DNA of 64,000 bases from Paenibacillus sp. yr247 (lineage in GTDB: Bacteria; Bacillota; Bacilli; Paenibacillales; NBRC-103111), in NCBI RefSeq assembly GCF_900103825.1, contig NZ_FNIF01000001.1, positions 744,001 to 808,000 on the forward strand, written 5' to 3'. The translations under genes and the position numbers were made by a program. Below, one piece after another: positions 63,005 through 64,000 of the stretch; position 1 is the stretch's first letter; the number at the start of each line of letters is the position of its first letter. Under the pieces are notes generated by a model. The model had not been told where the DNA came from. It made no database searches and was given only the letters and a program-made list of their open reading frames with translations.

Positions 63005-63475
63005 ATGAAAGTGTCCCATTGTGATCATGAACATAACGATAATATGCCTCATGCTTTTAAAGTAGAGGAATTTACAAATACGGAAATGATCGTTCGCGAA
63101 GATATATTATCCAAAGCCAAAGAATTGGCTGATTTGTTAACGACTTCGAATGAAGTGCAGTTCTACCAAAAAGCGGAGAAACAAATCGCAACTAATCCCG
63201 ATATCCAAGTACTAATTAGTTCCATTAAGAAGAAACAGAAGGAAATTGTTGCTTTCGAGACATTCCAAAATGCTAAAATGATTGAAAAAATTGAGAACGA
63301 GATTGAAGTGCTTCAGGATGAATTAGATGGTATCCCGATTGTGAGTGAATTTAAGCAAACACAAGATGACATCAACTATTTATTGCAGCTTGTTATGTCG
63401 GTCATCCGTGATACGATTTCGGAAAAAATTAATGTAGAAGCAGGTACAGCAGAAGCTCCGACAGCTTGTGATTAA
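63005..63475 (+). CDS. ricA: RicA/YmcA-family (YlbF-like) RNA-turnover accessory protein
   Basis: 156 residues. Helical YlbF/YmcA fold: EDILSKAKELADLLTTSNEV, FYQKAEKQIATNPDIQVLI, KKKQKEIVAFETFQNA. In B. subtilis RicA, RicF and RicT bind RNase Y and carry [4Fe-4S] clusters. Only two Cys are present (6 and 155), with a His/Asp-rich N-terminus (HCDHEHND). ATG 63005 follows TAGGAG. Located directly after miaB, the B. subtilis position. Confidence 0.9.
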   Translation: MKVSHCDHEHNDNMPHAFKVEEFTNTEMIVREDILSKAKELADLLTTSNEVQFYQKAEKQIATNPDIQVLISSIKKKQKEIVAFETFQNAKMIEKIENEIEVLQDELDGIPIVSEFKQTQDDINYLLQLVMSVIRDTISEKINVEAGTAEAPTACD

Positions 63476-63493
63476 GATGACATTCTGTGGGAT

Positions 63494-63543
63494 AAAAATC
63501 GCCCTCTACTCAGGCAGATGCTTGATACGAGCGGCGATTTTTT
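63494..63543 (+). terminator. intrinsic terminator after ricA
   Basis: AAAAATCGCC pairs with GGCGATTTTT around a 29-nt loop; T-run included. Confidence 0.75.
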
Positions 63544-63619
63544 CCAAATGAACAAATTAGGTAATAAGTCTTTCAATCGGAGAGACGGAAGAATATGCCT
63601 ACTCGAAGGAGACATTGTC

Positions 63620-64000
63620 ATGCTTACCGTTCGTAATTTAAGTAAAGTATATCCTCCAGACAATCAGGTACTTTCACAAATCAGCTTTCAAGTGGATGAA
63701 GGCGAGTTTATTGCGGTTATTGGGAGCAGCGGGAGTGGGAAAACAACGTTACTGCGCTGTATTAGTCATCAAGAGAAATGGACAAGTGGTCAACTGATCT
63801 ACAACTCAATTGATATCTCGAAACCAGGACCATTTGAGCGATTCAAATTAGGCAAAGATTTCGCATTCCTTGAAGAGAAGCCTGCTCTGAATCGAAATAA
63901 AAGCGCTGTCAAAAATGTCATGATGGGTAGAGTCTATCAAGCGCCTTTACGTATTTTGACCGGTATGACCTCAAGAGACGAGCATGTGGATAGCATGGAC
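63620..64000 (+). CDS. ABC transporter ATP-binding protein, PhnC-like (3' truncated by window)
   Basis: 127 codons reach the window edge without a stop. It begins MLTVRNLSKVYPPDNQVL with Walker A GSSGSGKTT (35-43) followed by LLRCI, the layout of phosphonate/phosphite-type PhnC ATPases; the later segment with VKNVMMGRV and LRILTGM matches the PhnC helical subdomain. The usual Q-loop glutamine (IGMVFQ in PhnC) is missing; this reads KDFAFLEEKPAL. AAGGAGA 8-9 nt upstream of ATG 63620. Substrate unknown; permease genes would lie beyond the window. Confidence 0.75.
   Translation, partial: MLTVRNLSKVYPPDNQVLSQISFQVDEGEFIAVIGSSGSGKTTLLRCISHQEKWTSGQLIYNSIDISKPGPFERFKLGKDFAFLEEKPALNRNKSAVKNVMMGRVYQAPLRILTGMTSRDEHVDSMD

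Overview
The window is a 64 kb block of bacterial core chromosome in which every supported gene lies on the + strand. Protein sequences and gene order (flagellar fapA-swrB tail, rpsB-tsf-pyrH-frr-uppS-cdsA-dxr-rseP-proS-polC, rimP-nusA-ylxR-ylxQ-infB, dpaAB-asd-dapG-dapA, spoIIIE, recA, rny-ymdB-spoVS, miaB-ricA) are those of an endospore-forming Bacillota. Several differences from Bacillus subtilis point to Paenibacillus or a close relative: nrnA between rbfA and truB, no ylxP, dut where ymxH would be, sleB after spoIIIE, yajQ-rimO before pgsA, recX after recA, and korAB-pduL before miaB. There are no tRNA or rRNA genes, insertion sequences, prophage genes or CRISPR arrays.

Layout. 1-1.9 kb: end of a flagellar/chemotaxis operon (FapA-family C-terminus, a small disordered protein, a SwrB-like protein, an MltG-like LysM protein). 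2.0-5.0 kb: rpsB, tsf, pyrH and frr, with hairpin terminators or attenuators after rpsB, tsf and frr. 5.0-10.9 kb: envelope lipid genes (uppS, cdsA, dxr), the RseP site-2 protease, and an archaeal/eukaryotic-type prolyl-tRNA synthetase. 10.9-15.3 kb: replicative polymerase PolC. 15.3-23.9 kb: the nusA-infB operon with a NusA-type attenuator in its leader, then rbfA, nrnA, truB and ribF. 23.9-26.8 kb: rpsO (with a structured leader) and pnp. 26.9-29.7 kb: ylxY, mlpA and dut. 29.8-34.6 kb: dipicolinate synthase and the aspartate/lysine genes behind a SigK-like promoter. 34.6-41.2 kb: RNase J, TepA, YlzJ, SpoIIIE and the germination enzyme SleB. 41.2-47.7 kb: M16 peptidase pair, SDR, DUF3243, an unknown lipoprotein, DUF3388 and a RodZ-like protein. 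47.8-53.6 kb: YajQ, RimO, PgsA, CinA, RecA (LexA box) and RecX. 53.6-56.9 kb: Rny behind a long structured leader, YmdB, SpoVS. 56.9-64 kb: M19 dipeptidase, KorAB, PduL, MiaB, RicA, and the start of an ABC transporter ATPase.

How the genes work together. Most of the window serves translation and RNA metabolism (S2, EF-Ts, RRF, NusA, IF-2, RbfA, TruB, S15, PNPase, RNase J, RNase Y, MiaB, RimO, RicA). Sporulation and germination functions are interleaved (DpaAB, SpoIIIE, TepA, SpoVS, SleB, YlxY), and SigK-like and SigG-like promoters are visible. KorAB and PduL form a plausible route from 2-oxoacid to acyl-CoA to acyl-phosphate.

I found no clearly novel multi-gene system. The most interesting unexplained signals are non-coding. 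One is a near-identical hairpin fused to the Shine-Dalgarno sequence of three unrelated genes (rseP, tepA, miaB). Another is a pair of perfect dyads 30 bp apart overlapping the recX stop. Two more are a 255-nt structured rny leader and a hairpin that sequesters the spoVS ribosome binding site.
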